64,000 bases of DNA from Stutzerimonas stutzeri (GTDB taxonomy: Bacteria; Pseudomonadota; Gammaproteobacteria; Pseudomonadales; Pseudomonadaceae). A program made the position numbers and the translations under genes. The stretch lies in contig DGLA01000010.1 of assembly GCA_002387205.1 (NCBI GenBank), positions 186,438 through 250,437 on the forward strand. Reading direction: 5' to 3'. Below the pieces are notes generated by a model, which saw only the letters and a program-made list of their open reading frames with translations, was not told the DNA's origin and did not search any database. Shown here piece by piece: positions 51,091-60,223 of this stretch (positions are counted from its first letter, which is position 1; every line of letters begins with the position of its first letter).

Positions 51091-52716
51091 ATGATGAACA
51101 GTAGTCCTGAAGCTCGGCAGATGTCCGTTCAGTCAAAGATCAACCTGGCGTTGCTGCTGGTCTTCGCTTTGGTTCTGGCCGCTTCGCTTTTCTATTCCTC
51201 ACGATCTGAAAAGCAGCTGATCCTCCAGGTCGTCGAGCAGCAAACCAAGGACACGGCTGACTCCTACTTCGACAGCATCAATACCATGATGCTGACCGGT
51301 ACCATGGCCCAGCGCGAAGTGCTGCGTAACAAGATCCTTGCGCGCCCGGGCGTGATCGACGCGCGCATCGTACGCGGCGAGCCGGTGACAAAAGTGTTCG
51401 GCCCCGGGTTCGAGCATCAGCGGCCGATGGACAAGCTGGACGAGCGGGGACTCGCTGGCGAAGCCACTATCGAGGTGAGCGAAGGCAAGGATGGTCGTGT
51501 GCTCACGGTGATCAACCCGATCCACGCACAACAGGATTATCGCGGTACCAATTGCCTGACGTGCCATCAGGTACCCCCGGACACGGTAATGGGCGCGGTG
51601 CGCATCAGCTACGATCTGTCTGCCCTGGACGGCAAGGTGGATCGAAATCTCCTGCTGTCCGCTACGATCCAGGCGCTATTGTTGGTCGTGGGCCTGGTTC
51701 TGATGGGCTACATCATCCGTCGGGTGATCATCAGCCGCATCAACGACATGCGTCACACCATGGAAGCGATGACCGCAGATGAAGACCTCAGCCGTACAGT
51801 CGCCGTGCATGCGCAGGACGAAGTTGGCGCCATGGGTCAGGCTTTCAACCGCATGATCTTCAAGTTCCGCAACAGTCTTGAAGCGGTCGCTGCCGTGACA
51901 CGCCAGTTGGGTGAGGTATCGGACCGCGTATCGAACGTCGCCGAGAAGACCCAATCTGCCGTCATGGCGCAACGCAGCGAGACCGACATGGTCGCCTCTG
52001 CAATGAATGAAATGAGCGCAACCGTCCAGGAGGTAGCACGCCACGCAAATCAGACCGCGTCGGCCTCGGGGGGCGCAGATGCGGAGTCGAGGATGGGCGT
52101 CACCCTTGCCACTGAAGCGCTGGAGGGCATCGAGGTGCTGATTCGCGATATCGAGAACGCTGCACGGCTGATCAAGCAGGTTGAAACGGACAGTGCCAGC
52201 ATCGGCATGGTGCTCAATGTCATCAACGGTATCGCCGAGCAGACCAACCTGCTCGCGCTGAACGCGGCGATCGAGGCCGCGCGCGCCGGGGAACAGGGTC
52301 GCGGCTTCGCCGTGGTCGCCGACGAGGTGCGTACCCTCGCCTCGCGCACTCAGAAATCAACCGAAGAAATCCAGCGCACCATCGAGCAGCTGCAAGGCGG
52401 CGTTCGCAACGCCGTGCAGGCGATGGAAGGCGCGCAGACCCGCGCTCAGACGGGGTCCGATTGCGTCGCCAAGACGGCACAAAGCCTGAATGTGATTGCC
52501 GGCGAGGTAAATACCATCAACGGCATGAACACTCAGATCGCAACGGCCGCCGAGCAGCAAAGCGCAGTGGCCGAGGAAATCAACCGCAACATCACTACCA
52601 TCAGCGCAATTGCCGACACCACACTTGCCGACGCATCCCAGACGTCCCGGATCAGTGAAGAGCTGGTGCAACTGGCCGCTGAGCTGAATCGTCTGGTCGG
52701 ACAGTTCCGGCTGTAA
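51091..52716 (+). CDS. Methyl-accepting chemotaxis protein with a c-type haem motif
   Basis: 541 residues. TM1 (about 17-35), a periplasmic sensor (36-186), TM2 (187-208), a HAMP domain and the cytoplasmic signalling domain with the MCP hairpin GIAEQTNLLALNAAIEAARA. The sensor contains CLTCH at 155-159, a CxxCH c-type haem-binding motif near its C-terminal end. Known haem-c receptors such as DcrA sense oxygen or redox state. The sequence lacks the CheR-tethering pentapeptide and ends VGQFRL. Haem attachment is inferred from the motif only. Confidence 0.92.
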   Translation: MMNSSPEARQMSVQSKINLALLLVFALVLAASLFYSSRSEKQLILQVVEQQTKDTADSYFDSINTMMLTGTMAQREVLRNKILARPGVIDARIVRGEPVTKVFGPGFEHQRPMDKLDERGLAGEATIEVSEGKDGRVLTVINPIHAQQDYRGTNCLTCHQVPPDTVMGAVRISYDLSALDGKVDRNLLLSATIQALLLVVGLVLMGYIIRRVIISRINDMRHTMEAMTADEDLSRTVAVHAQDEVGAMGQAFNRMIFKFRNSLEAVAAVTRQLGEVSDRVSNVAEKTQSAVMAQRSETDMVASAMNEMSATVQEVARHANQTASASGGADAESRMGVTLATEALEGIEVLIRDIENAARLIKQVETDSASIGMVLNVINGIAEQTNLLALNAAIEAARAGEQGRGFAVVADEVRTLASRTQKSTEEIQRTIEQLQGGVRNAVQAMEGAQTRAQTGSDCVAKTAQSLNVIAGEVNTINGMNTQIATAAEQQSAVAEEINRNITTISAIADTTLADASQTSRISEELVQLAAELNRLVGQFRL

Positions 52717-52754
52717 TTCGTCAAGGTTGATTGGCGCCGACTACCATAGGTTCC

Positions 52755-52779
52755 GGCTCGCCCTTGCCTATGGCGAGCC
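52755..52779 (+). terminator. Hairpin after the chemoreceptor gene
   Basis: GGCTCGCC and GGCGAGCC form a perfect 8-bp stem with a nine-base loop, 38 bases after the MCP stop. No T-run follows. Confidence 0.55.
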
Positions 52780-52925
52780 GCCCCGTTTGGCGCCCTCTTG
52801 ATCGGTCTGGCCTAATCTTGATCTGGGACAGGCCGACAGCGGGTGAGGTAACGCGATAATTCGCGCCAAGATGTCGCAGGCCCATCCGGCCCTTTTTCAC
52901 TCATCCAATCAAGGTGAATCCGTAC

Positions 52926-54314
52926 ATGGACCAAACGCCGAGCTTTAACCGCGCCCTGGTCGAGAAATATGACCGTCCCGGTCCTCGCTATACCTCCTAC
53001 CCCACCGCTCCCCAGTTCCATCAGGCCTTCGCCATCGATGACTACCGCAGCGCCGCGCAGGAGACCAACGAGGCTGCGACGCCCAAGCCACTGTCGGTGT
53101 ACATCCATATCCCGTTCTGCAAGAGCCTCTGTTATTACTGCGCCTGTAACAAGATCATCACCCACAAGACCGATCGTGCCGTTGAGTACCTGCAATACCT
53201 CAAGCGCGAAATCGAGATGCAGGCGGCATTGTTCGACCGCTCGCGCAAGTTGACCCAGCTGCATCTGGGCGGTGGCACGCCGACCTATTTCACCAGCGAG
53301 CAACTGGCCGACCTGATGGCCGCACTGCACGACGCGTTCAACCTGGATGACAGCGACAACCACGAGTTTTCCCTGGAAGTCGACCCGCGCACCGTAACCC
53401 CCGAGCAGATTCATCAGTTGCGCAAGCTCGGTTTCAACCGCCTGAGCTTCGGCGTGCAGGACTTCGACGAGCAGGTACAGATCGCGGTCAACCGCATCCA
53501 GACCGAAGAGCAGACCCGCGAGCTGGTCCAGGCTGCTCGCGATGCTCGGTTCAAATCGATCAGCGTGGATCTGATCTATGGCTTGCCTCTGCAGACAGTT
53601 GAGAGCTTCAACACCACGCTGGACAAGATCATCGACATCCGCCCGGATCGGATCGCGGCCTACAGCTATGCGCACTTGCCGGATCTGGTTCGCGCGCAGA
53701 AGCTGATCCGCCCGGAAGACATGCCACCACCTGAGCGCAAGCTGGAGCTGCTGGAGCTGACCATCAGGCGGTTGACTGACGCTGGCTACGTCTATATCGG
53801 CATGGATCATTTTTCCCTGCCGGATGACGAACTTACCCTTGCACGGGCAAACGGCACGCTGCAGCGCAACTTCCAGGGCTACTCGACCCACGCCGACTGC
53901 GACCTGATCGGCCTGGGCATCTCCTCCATCGGCAAGGTCGGCAACAGCTACAGCCAGAACGTCAAGGAGCTCTCCCAGTACTACGCCCGGCTGAACGAAG
54001 GCATGTTGCCGGTGCAGCGCGGCTACAAGCTCAGCGAAGACGACCGGTTGCGTCGCGATGTGATCATCTCGTTGATGTGTCATGGCCGCGTTGACTTTGC
54101 CGACGTCGAGAGGCGCTACGGGATCGACTTCCGAAACTATTTCGGCGATGCGCTGGCCAAGCTGGACGAGCATGTGGCAGATGGCCTGGTGCAGATCACA
54201 GAAGGTGCCGTCACCCTGCTTCCCCAGGGCCATCTGATGATGCGCAACGTCGCCATGGCATTCGATGCCTACCTGGGCGGCGAACAGCGTGGCCGTTTCT
54301 CTCGCACCGTTTGA
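52926..54314 (+). CDS. hemN: Oxygen-independent coproporphyrinogen III oxidase
   Basis: 462 residues from ATG 52926, with AAGGTG upstream. A GTG at 52914 would add four residues. The radical-SAM cluster motif is C65-x3-C69-x2-C72 (PFCKSLCYYC), with the extra cysteine at 74 typical of HemN. The GGGTPTYF and SFGVQDFDEQVQ blocks are intact. It decarboxylates coproporphyrinogen III to protoporphyrinogen IX without oxygen, for haem synthesis in anaerobic or denitrifying growth. I looked for a full Anr box upstream and did not find one. Confidence 0.95.
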   Translation: MDQTPSFNRALVEKYDRPGPRYTSYPTAPQFHQAFAIDDYRSAAQETNEAATPKPLSVYIHIPFCKSLCYYCACNKIITHKTDRAVEYLQYLKREIEMQAALFDRSRKLTQLHLGGGTPTYFTSEQLADLMAALHDAFNLDDSDNHEFSLEVDPRTVTPEQIHQLRKLGFNRLSFGVQDFDEQVQIAVNRIQTEEQTRELVQAARDARFKSISVDLIYGLPLQTVESFNTTLDKIIDIRPDRIAAYSYAHLPDLVRAQKLIRPEDMPPPERKLELLELTIRRLTDAGYVYIGMDHFSLPDDELTLARANGTLQRNFQGYSTHADCDLIGLGISSIGKVGNSYSQNVKELSQYYARLNEGMLPVQRGYKLSEDDRLRRDVIISLMCHGRVDFADVERRYGIDFRNYFGDALAKLDEHVADGLVQITEGAVTLLPQGHLMMRNVAMAFDAYLGGEQRGRFSRTV

Positions 54315-54498
54315 TTTACCGATCCACCTGTCCGCCGGGTGGGTCGAACACAGCAATTCCAGCACACGCATGCTGTTAGCAACATCAGTCCGAACGCCCC
54401 GCCGCTGATCGTCGGGGCATTGCCAAAACTCGCTACAACTGTATAAATAGCCAGCCTTGCGGGCCGCTGCGCCCACGTATGACCGAACCGGACGTTCG

Positions 54499-56139
54499 AT
54501 GCGCCAGGCTCTCGAAAACCCCTTTTATTACCTCGACAACTTTCGCCAGGTGCTCGCCTGGATTGGTGAGCGTCATGGCGATCTGCTGGACGATCACGAG
54601 CGTCGATTCGTTGATCGTTTTGAGCTGATCCCGCAGGCCTCGCAAGCGCTTCTGGTGCGCATGGTGATGCGCAAGGGCGAGCTGTTCCGTGCCAGCAAAC
54701 TACGCTACACGGAGATTGGCTGCCCCGTTCAGGCCTCGACCGCCCTCATCGATCAGGGCTGGGTCGAGGCCAACCCGACGCTGGACGTCTCCCAGTTGTT
54801 CGGATTGCTGAAGAAGGACGAGTTACAAACCGTATTCGGCAGCGTGACGGGCAGTCAGCGCAAGGCCGATCTGCTTCAGGCCATGCTTGTCGAGCACTCC
54901 CAACCCAAGCCCTTTTCCAGCTGGTGCAACGGACTCGAGGATGCGGCGTTCGGCCTGACGATCAGCGATCTGTGCGATCGACTGCGGCTGATGTTCTTCG
55001 GCAATATCCATCAGGACTGGTCCGAATTCGTGCTCGCCGATCTCGGCATCTTTCGTTATGAACAAGTCGCCTTTTCCCCCGCTTCCCGGGCCTTCCATGC
55101 ACGTGCTGAGGTAGATGCCTATCTGCATCTGCATCGCTGTCGTGAGCGTTTCGAAGCCGGTGAGGCGGTGGCGTCGGTCTTGGCGGACGTGCCTGCCATC
55201 GCATATGCCAACGAATGGCTGGAAAACCGGCGCGGCAAGTTGCTGCTGAGCCTTGCCAGGCAATGTGAGCGCGAGGGTGACCTGCCTCGGGCATTGCAGC
55301 TCCACGCGGCGAACCGATATCCAGGCGCACGTGAACGTGCCATCAGGGTGCTTGAGCGTTGTGCGCAGCCTGAAGCGGCGTTGCAGCTGGCTCTGACGGC
55401 ACAGGCGGCCCCGGAAAGCGAACACGAGGCCCAGCAGCTCGAGCGCATCCTGCCGCGACTGAGAAGGTCCCTGGGTCAGCCCGCTGCGCGTCGAGCTGGT
55501 AGTGCCGAACCAGAACGAGTGGACCTGATCCTGCCGAAGCCAGAGTGGATAAGCGTCGAGCAGGCGGTGCGCGAGCATCTGTCGCGAGCTGATGCGCCCG
55601 TCTATTACGTCGAAAACGCGCTGATCAGCTCGTTGCTCGGCCTGCTCTGCTGGGAGGCGATTTTCGCGCCATTACCAGGAGCGTTCTTCCATCCCTTTCA
55701 TGCGGGGCCGGCGGATCTCGCGCGACCGGATTTCCATGCGCGTCGCGCCAGCCTGTTCGATGAATGCCTGAGCAAACTGGGAACCGGCGAATACCGGGAC
55801 TGCATACGCAGGGTGTACCGGGAGAAATTTGGCGTGCAGTCGCACTTCGTCAGCTGGGGGCTGTTCGACGATACTCTGCTCGAGCTGGCCCTCGATTGCA
55901 TCCCGGCGGATCACTTGCGCGCCTTTTTCCAACGCATCCTGCTGGATGTGCCCAAGCATCGCAGCGGGCTGCCGGACCTCATCCAGTTCTGGCCCAGTGA
56001 GCGACGTTACCAGTTGATCGAAGTGAAAGGGCCTGGCGACCGGTTGCAGGACAACCAGAAGCGCTGGATAGATTTCGCCATGAGGCATCAGGTGCCGATT
56101 GCAGTTTGCTACGTCCAATGGGCAGAGGCTGCACCTTGA
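54499..56139 (+). CDS. FAN1-like VRR-NUC domain nuclease
   Basis: 546 residues from ATG 54499. A TTG at 54457 is the upstream alternative. The N-terminus MRQALENPFYYLDNFRQVLA begins a FAN1-type helical/SAP-like region. The C-terminal VRR-NUC nuclease has DLIQFWPSERRYQLIEVKGP with D, E and K of the PD-(D/E)XK core, then QDNQKRWID. FAN1 cuts 5' flaps and unhooks interstrand DNA cross-links, and bacterial members have been characterised from pseudomonads. It is coupled to the helicase gene that overlaps its stop. Confidence 0.9.
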   Translation: MRQALENPFYYLDNFRQVLAWIGERHGDLLDDHERRFVDRFELIPQASQALLVRMVMRKGELFRASKLRYTEIGCPVQASTALIDQGWVEANPTLDVSQLFGLLKKDELQTVFGSVTGSQRKADLLQAMLVEHSQPKPFSSWCNGLEDAAFGLTISDLCDRLRLMFFGNIHQDWSEFVLADLGIFRYEQVAFSPASRAFHARAEVDAYLHLHRCRERFEAGEAVASVLADVPAIAYANEWLENRRGKLLLSLARQCEREGDLPRALQLHAANRYPGARERAIRVLERCAQPEAALQLALTAQAAPESEHEAQQLERILPRLRRSLGQPAARRAGSAEPERVDLILPKPEWISVEQAVREHLSRADAPVYYVENALISSLLGLLCWEAIFAPLPGAFFHPFHAGPADLARPDFHARRASLFDECLSKLGTGEYRDCIRRVYREKFGVQSHFVSWGLFDDTLLELALDCIPADHLRAFFQRILLDVPKHRSGLPDLIQFWPSERRYQLIEVKGPGDRLQDNQKRWIDFAMRHQVPIAVCYVQWAEAAP

Positions 56140-58394
56140 GCTATCGGGTTGCGGTCCGTGCGCTCTGCGAATTCACCGCCAAACAGGGCGACCTGGATCT
56201 TCGCTTCACGCCTTCACCCACCGCGCTGGAGGGCATCGCCGGGCACAGCACGGTGACGGCACGCCGGGGTGAGAGCTATGAACGCGAAGTCACCCTCGAG
56301 GGGACATATCGCAACCTCTGCGTTCGCGGCCGCGCCGATGGCTACGATCCGGCAAAAAACCAGCTGGAGGAGATCAAAACCTATCGTGGCGATCTGACCC
56401 GCCAGCCGGTCAACCATCGTCATCTGCACTGGGCACAGGCCAAGGTCTATGGTTGGTTGCTTTGCCAGGCGCGCTCACTGCAATCGTTGAATATCGCGCT
56501 GGTGTACTTCGATGTGGTCAGCCAGAAGGAAACGCTGCTGGTAGAGACCTTTGGCGCCGCGCAACTGCAAGCCTACTTCGACGCGCAGTGCCATCTCTTC
56601 ATCGCCTGGGCCGAGCAGGAGCTAACCCATCGAGCCGAGCGTGACCAGGCGCTGAGAGAATTGAAGTTTCCCTACGGTGAGTTTCGCCGCGGTCAACGGC
56701 AACTGGCCGAAGCGGTGTACAAGGCTGCATGCACCGGCACTCATCTCATGGCTCAGGCGCCGACTGGCATCGGCAAGACGCTGGCAACGCTGTTCCCGCA
56801 GTTGAAAGCCTTCGCCGGGCAACAACTGGACAAGCTGTTCTTTCTCACCGCGAAGACATCCGGTCGGCAACTGGCCTTGAATGCCCTCGCCCAGCTCGCG
56901 GGCGACCGTATACCTCTTCGTGTCCTGGAGCTGACTGCCCGGGACAAGGCCTGCGAGCATCCTGACAAGGCCTGTCATGGCGAAGCCTGCCCTCTCGCTC
57001 GTGGATTCTACGATCGACTTCCGGCAGCCCGCGCTGAGGCCATCAGCCGAGCCTGTCTGGATCAGGCCACCCTGCGTGAGGTAGCCCTGGTCCATCAGGT
57101 CTGCCCTTACTACCTGAGCCAGGAGCTGGCGCGCTGGGCCGACGCAGTTGTCGGCGACTACAACTATTACTTCGATATGAGCGCCCTGCTCTACAGCCTG
57201 ACACTGCTCAATCAATGGCGCGTGAGCATCCTGGTGGACGAAGCTCATAACCTGCTCGAACGCGGCAGGAGCATGTACAGCGCCGAGCTCGATATCAATG
57301 ATTTCAGGGCGTTACGAAAAACTGCTCCGGCAGTTATCAAGAAGCCAATTGAACGGGTGTTGCGTTGCTGGGGCGATGTGCATCGCCTGCAGAGCGAGAC
57401 CTACCACGTCCTGCCTGAGTTGCCGCACAAGCTTGTCAACGCCTTGCAGCAGGCCGTCAGTGCGATCACGGAATTCCTTGGCGAGAACCCGGCTGGGGTT
57501 GAATCTGCGTTGCAGTCAGCCTACTTCGATGCGATGCACTTTTGCCGCCTTACCGAATGCTTCGGTGATCACTCCTTGATCGATTGCACACTGCATCCAT
57601 CTAGGGAGCGCAAGGGCGGGCGTGCATCAAGCCTCTGCGTACGCAATGTGGTTCCTGCGCCGTTCCTCACGCCTCGGCTACTCGAGGCGCGCTCGTCTGT
57701 ACTGTTCTCTGCGACGTTGATGCCCCAGCGGTTCTATGCCGACATGCTGGGCATGCCGAACCCGCATATCTGGATCGACGTCGAGTCACCGTTCCGAGCC
57801 GAGCAGCTGGAGATCCGGGTGGCCCGGCAGATTTCGACTCGCTATCAGGACCGCCATGCCTCGCTGGACGCCATCGTAGACCTGCTTGCTGAGCAGTATC
57901 AGGCCCATCCGGGCAACTACCTGGCGTTTTTCAGCAGCTTCGACTACCTGCAACAGGTGACCGCCCGGCTGCGCATGCGGCATCCCGATCTGCCCTTCTG
58001 GGAGCAGACTCGCAGCATGCAAGAGGCGGCGAGAACTACCTTCCTCGACCGCTTTACCGAAACCAGCCGCGGCATTGGATTTGCGGTTCTGGGCGGCGCT
58101 TTTTCCGAGGGCATCGACCTCCCTGGGAAACGCCTGATCGGCGCATTCGTGGCCACTCTGGGCCTGCCACAGGTCAATCCGGTGAACCAACAGCTGAAAG
58201 CACGAATGGACCGGATATTTGGCGCGGGGTACGACTACACCTACCTGTATCCAGGTTTGCAGAAGGTCGTACAGGCGGCCGGCCGGGTGATCAGAACGGT
58301 AGACGATAGGGGCGTCATTCACCTTATCGACGACCGGTTCGCCCGCTCGAATATCCAGCGCCTATTACCGAAGTGGTGGCACACCTCAGCCTGA
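56136..58394 (+). CDS. XPD/DinG-like helicase with an N-terminal PD-(D/E)XK nuclease-like domain
   Basis: 752 residues from a TTG start at 56136 that overlaps the nuclease stop (TTGA). TTG 56106 and ATG 56118 are alternatives. Residues 60-110 carry a Cas4-like nuclease pattern: RADGYD (D68), LEEIKT (E79, K81) and HWAQAKVYG. The helicase has PTGIGKT (motif I), VDEAHN (motif II), a four-cysteine FeS region (KACEHPDKACHGEACP and a later VCPYY) and GRVIRT (motif VI). It probably unwinds DNA 5' to 3' and works with the FAN1-like nuclease in cross-link repair. Confidence 0.9.
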   Translation: MSYRVAVRALCEFTAKQGDLDLRFTPSPTALEGIAGHSTVTARRGESYEREVTLEGTYRNLCVRGRADGYDPAKNQLEEIKTYRGDLTRQPVNHRHLHWAQAKVYGWLLCQARSLQSLNIALVYFDVVSQKETLLVETFGAAQLQAYFDAQCHLFIAWAEQELTHRAERDQALRELKFPYGEFRRGQRQLAEAVYKAACTGTHLMAQAPTGIGKTLATLFPQLKAFAGQQLDKLFFLTAKTSGRQLALNALAQLAGDRIPLRVLELTARDKACEHPDKACHGEACPLARGFYDRLPAARAEAISRACLDQATLREVALVHQVCPYYLSQELARWADAVVGDYNYYFDMSALLYSLTLLNQWRVSILVDEAHNLLERGRSMYSAELDINDFRALRKTAPAVIKKPIERVLRCWGDVHRLQSETYHVLPELPHKLVNALQQAVSAITEFLGENPAGVESALQSAYFDAMHFCRLTECFGDHSLIDCTLHPSRERKGGRASSLCVRNVVPAPFLTPRLLEARSSVLFSATLMPQRFYADMLGMPNPHIWIDVESPFRAEQLEIRVARQISTRYQDRHASLDAIVDLLAEQYQAHPGNYLAFFSSFDYLQQVTARLRMRHPDLPFWEQTRSMQEAARTTFLDRFTETSRGIGFAVLGGAFSEGIDLPGKRLIGAFVATLGLPQVNPVNQQLKARMDRIFGAGYDYTYLYPGLQKVVQAAGRVIRTVDDRGVIHLIDDRFARSNIQRLLPKWWHTSA

Positions 58395-58466
58395 CCTTGC
58401 GAGGTCATCGTATCTCCTCTGCTCCATAAAAGCCGGCAAACACCCACCGCTTTTAGATATCAGGAC

Positions 58467-58509
58467 TTCCTACAACCTAGTACTGTCGAGCACTAGACCA
58501 AAGTAGGAA
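58467..58509. repeat. Nested inverted repeats upstream of the porin gene
   Basis: Outer arms TTCCTAC (58467-58473) and GTAGGAA (58503-58509) enclose an inner imperfect palindrome CTAGTACTGTCGAGCACTAG (58477-58496). It is either a terminator for the helicase gene or an operator for the porin. No T-run supports termination. Confidence 0.45.
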
Positions 58510-58696
58510 AGGCCACAATTGTTTAGAAATTGAATTGACAAGGCCGAAGCGAGAGCCATAATCCGGTACGTCGTATGACAACTGATAACAATCAATTCGC
58601 GACAAGCCCCGTTCGACACGCGGCTGCGCTACATCCCGCCTCGTCCTGGCCCTGGCCGCCCGGAGCGGCTTTCTAAAAAAAGGGAGCACAACAACA

Positions 58697-59976
58697 ATGA
58701 CCCCACGCAACCCCCTGTCCGCTGCGGTATTTGCGGGCACTCTGTCGCTGGCGCTTGGCATTCCTGCGGTTTCTCAGGCAGCCGACGGCTTTATTGAAGG
58801 CGCCAAGGTTACGCTGAACGCACGTAACTTCTACATCAACCGTAACTTCGTCGATCCGACCTATAACGGCGGCCAGGGCAAGGCTGAAGAATGGACTCAA
58901 AGCTTCATTCTGAACGCACAGTCCGGATACACACCCGGCCCGGTCGGCTTTGGTGTCGATGTCCTAGCCGGTTTGGCTGTCAAGCTGGACGGCGGTGCTG
59001 GTACCTACGGCACAGGTCTGTTGCCTGTTCACGGCACGGGCAACAATAGGCATCTTCCAGACGACTTCGGCCGCGTGGCCGTAGCGGCGAAGGCCAAGTT
59101 GTCGGAAACGGAACTACGACTCGGTGAGTGGCAAGTCGTTGTGCCGGTATTGCGTGCTGATGACGGTCGTTCGCTGCCGCAGACCTTCCAGGGCGGCATG
59201 ATTTCATCCAAAGAAATCAGCAATCTGTCACTTTTTGGTGGCCAGATGCGCCAAAACAGCACCCGTGACGACGCCAGCATGGAGGACATGGTCTACAAGG
59301 ATGGCCTTAACGGTATCACCGCTACGTCGGACCGTTTCAACTTCGTAGGCGGCGAATACACCTTCAATGAAAAGACCAAGGTCGGTCTGTGGCATGCCCG
59401 GCTGGAAGACATTTACCAGCAGAGCTATGTACAGCTGCTGCATGTCCAGCCATTGAGCGAGGATCTCGCCCTTACCGCCAACCTCGGCTATTTCAACGGC
59501 AAGGATGAAGGGAGCGCCTTGGCTGGCGACCTGGATAACAAGACCTACTCCGCTCTGTTCGGCTTGCAAGCTGGTGCCAGCACCTTTTATGTCGGCCTGC
59601 AGAAAGTCAGCGGCAACCAATGGATGCGCGTTAACGGTACCAGTGGTGGCTCGGTCGCCAACGACAGCTTCAACTCCGCCTACGACGCAGCGGATGAACG
59701 TTCCTGGCAGGTGCGACACGACTACAATTTGCCGGCCTCGGTATCCCCGGCCTGGTCCTGATGAACCGCTATATCAGCGGCGACAACATCGCCACCACGA
59801 GCGGTGATGAAGGCAAGGAATGGGGTCGTGAGTCCGAGCTGGCTTATACCGTACAAAACGGTGCGTTGAAGAACCTCAATATCAAATGGCGTAACTCCAG
59901 CCTGCGCCGCGATTACAGCTCTACGGAATTCGATGAGAACCGTCTGATCTTCAACTACCCGATCTCGATCCTGTAA
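58697..59976 (+). pseudogene. OprD-family outer-membrane porin interrupted by one base
   Basis: The signal peptide (MTPRNPLSAAVFAGTLSLAL, then VSQAADGF) and the OprD start FIEGAKVTLNARNFYINRNF are clear. The first frame stops at 59761 after VRHDYNLPASVSPAWS. The second frame continues LPGLVLMNRYISGDNIATTS and ends KNLNIKWRNSSLRRDY ... YPISIL at 59976, the normal family C-terminus. Adding one T at 59728-59730 (AATTT to AATTTT) restores HDYNFAGLGIPGLVLMNRYI and a full-length porin of about 425 residues. OprD-type porins take up amino acids, aromatic acids or similar. It is either a real pseudogene or a sequencing artefact. Confidence 0.85.
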
Positions 59977-60030
59977 GCGTCATCCACCACGCGGGACGCA
60001 ACACTCCTCGCTCCTGTTGCGGAAACTTTC

Positions 60031-60055
60031 GCCCGTCCCTGACGGGCATTTTTTT
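60031..60055 (+). terminator. Rho-independent terminator of the porin gene
   Basis: GCCCGTC and GACGGGC form a perfect 7-bp stem with a CCT loop, followed by A and seven T. It lies 55 bases after the porin stop. Confidence 0.9.
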
Positions 60056-60223
60056 GCCTGATGCACCAGTGGCAATTGCCCGACGATGCCTGGTGCAGGC
60101 AAAAGGCCCGACGTGTCTCTCGAGCAAGCCGGGGCTTACGGCGTGCCCAAGCTTCCGGACCATTCTCGCCATCAACAGCAGGCTGGCTGCGACGGTGCGA
60201 CCCCGGGCATGTTCCAGCAATGA

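Noticed and set aside
52717..52925. Possible Anr box upstream of hemN
   Set aside because: Several TTGAT half-sites occur, but none is followed by ATCAA at four bases, so no full site can be claimed.
52812..54476. 554-residue open frame antisense to hemN
   Set aside because: It is the mirror of hemN, a complete and conserved gene. Long antisense frames are common in GC-rich DNA, and this one has no recognisable domain or ribosome site.
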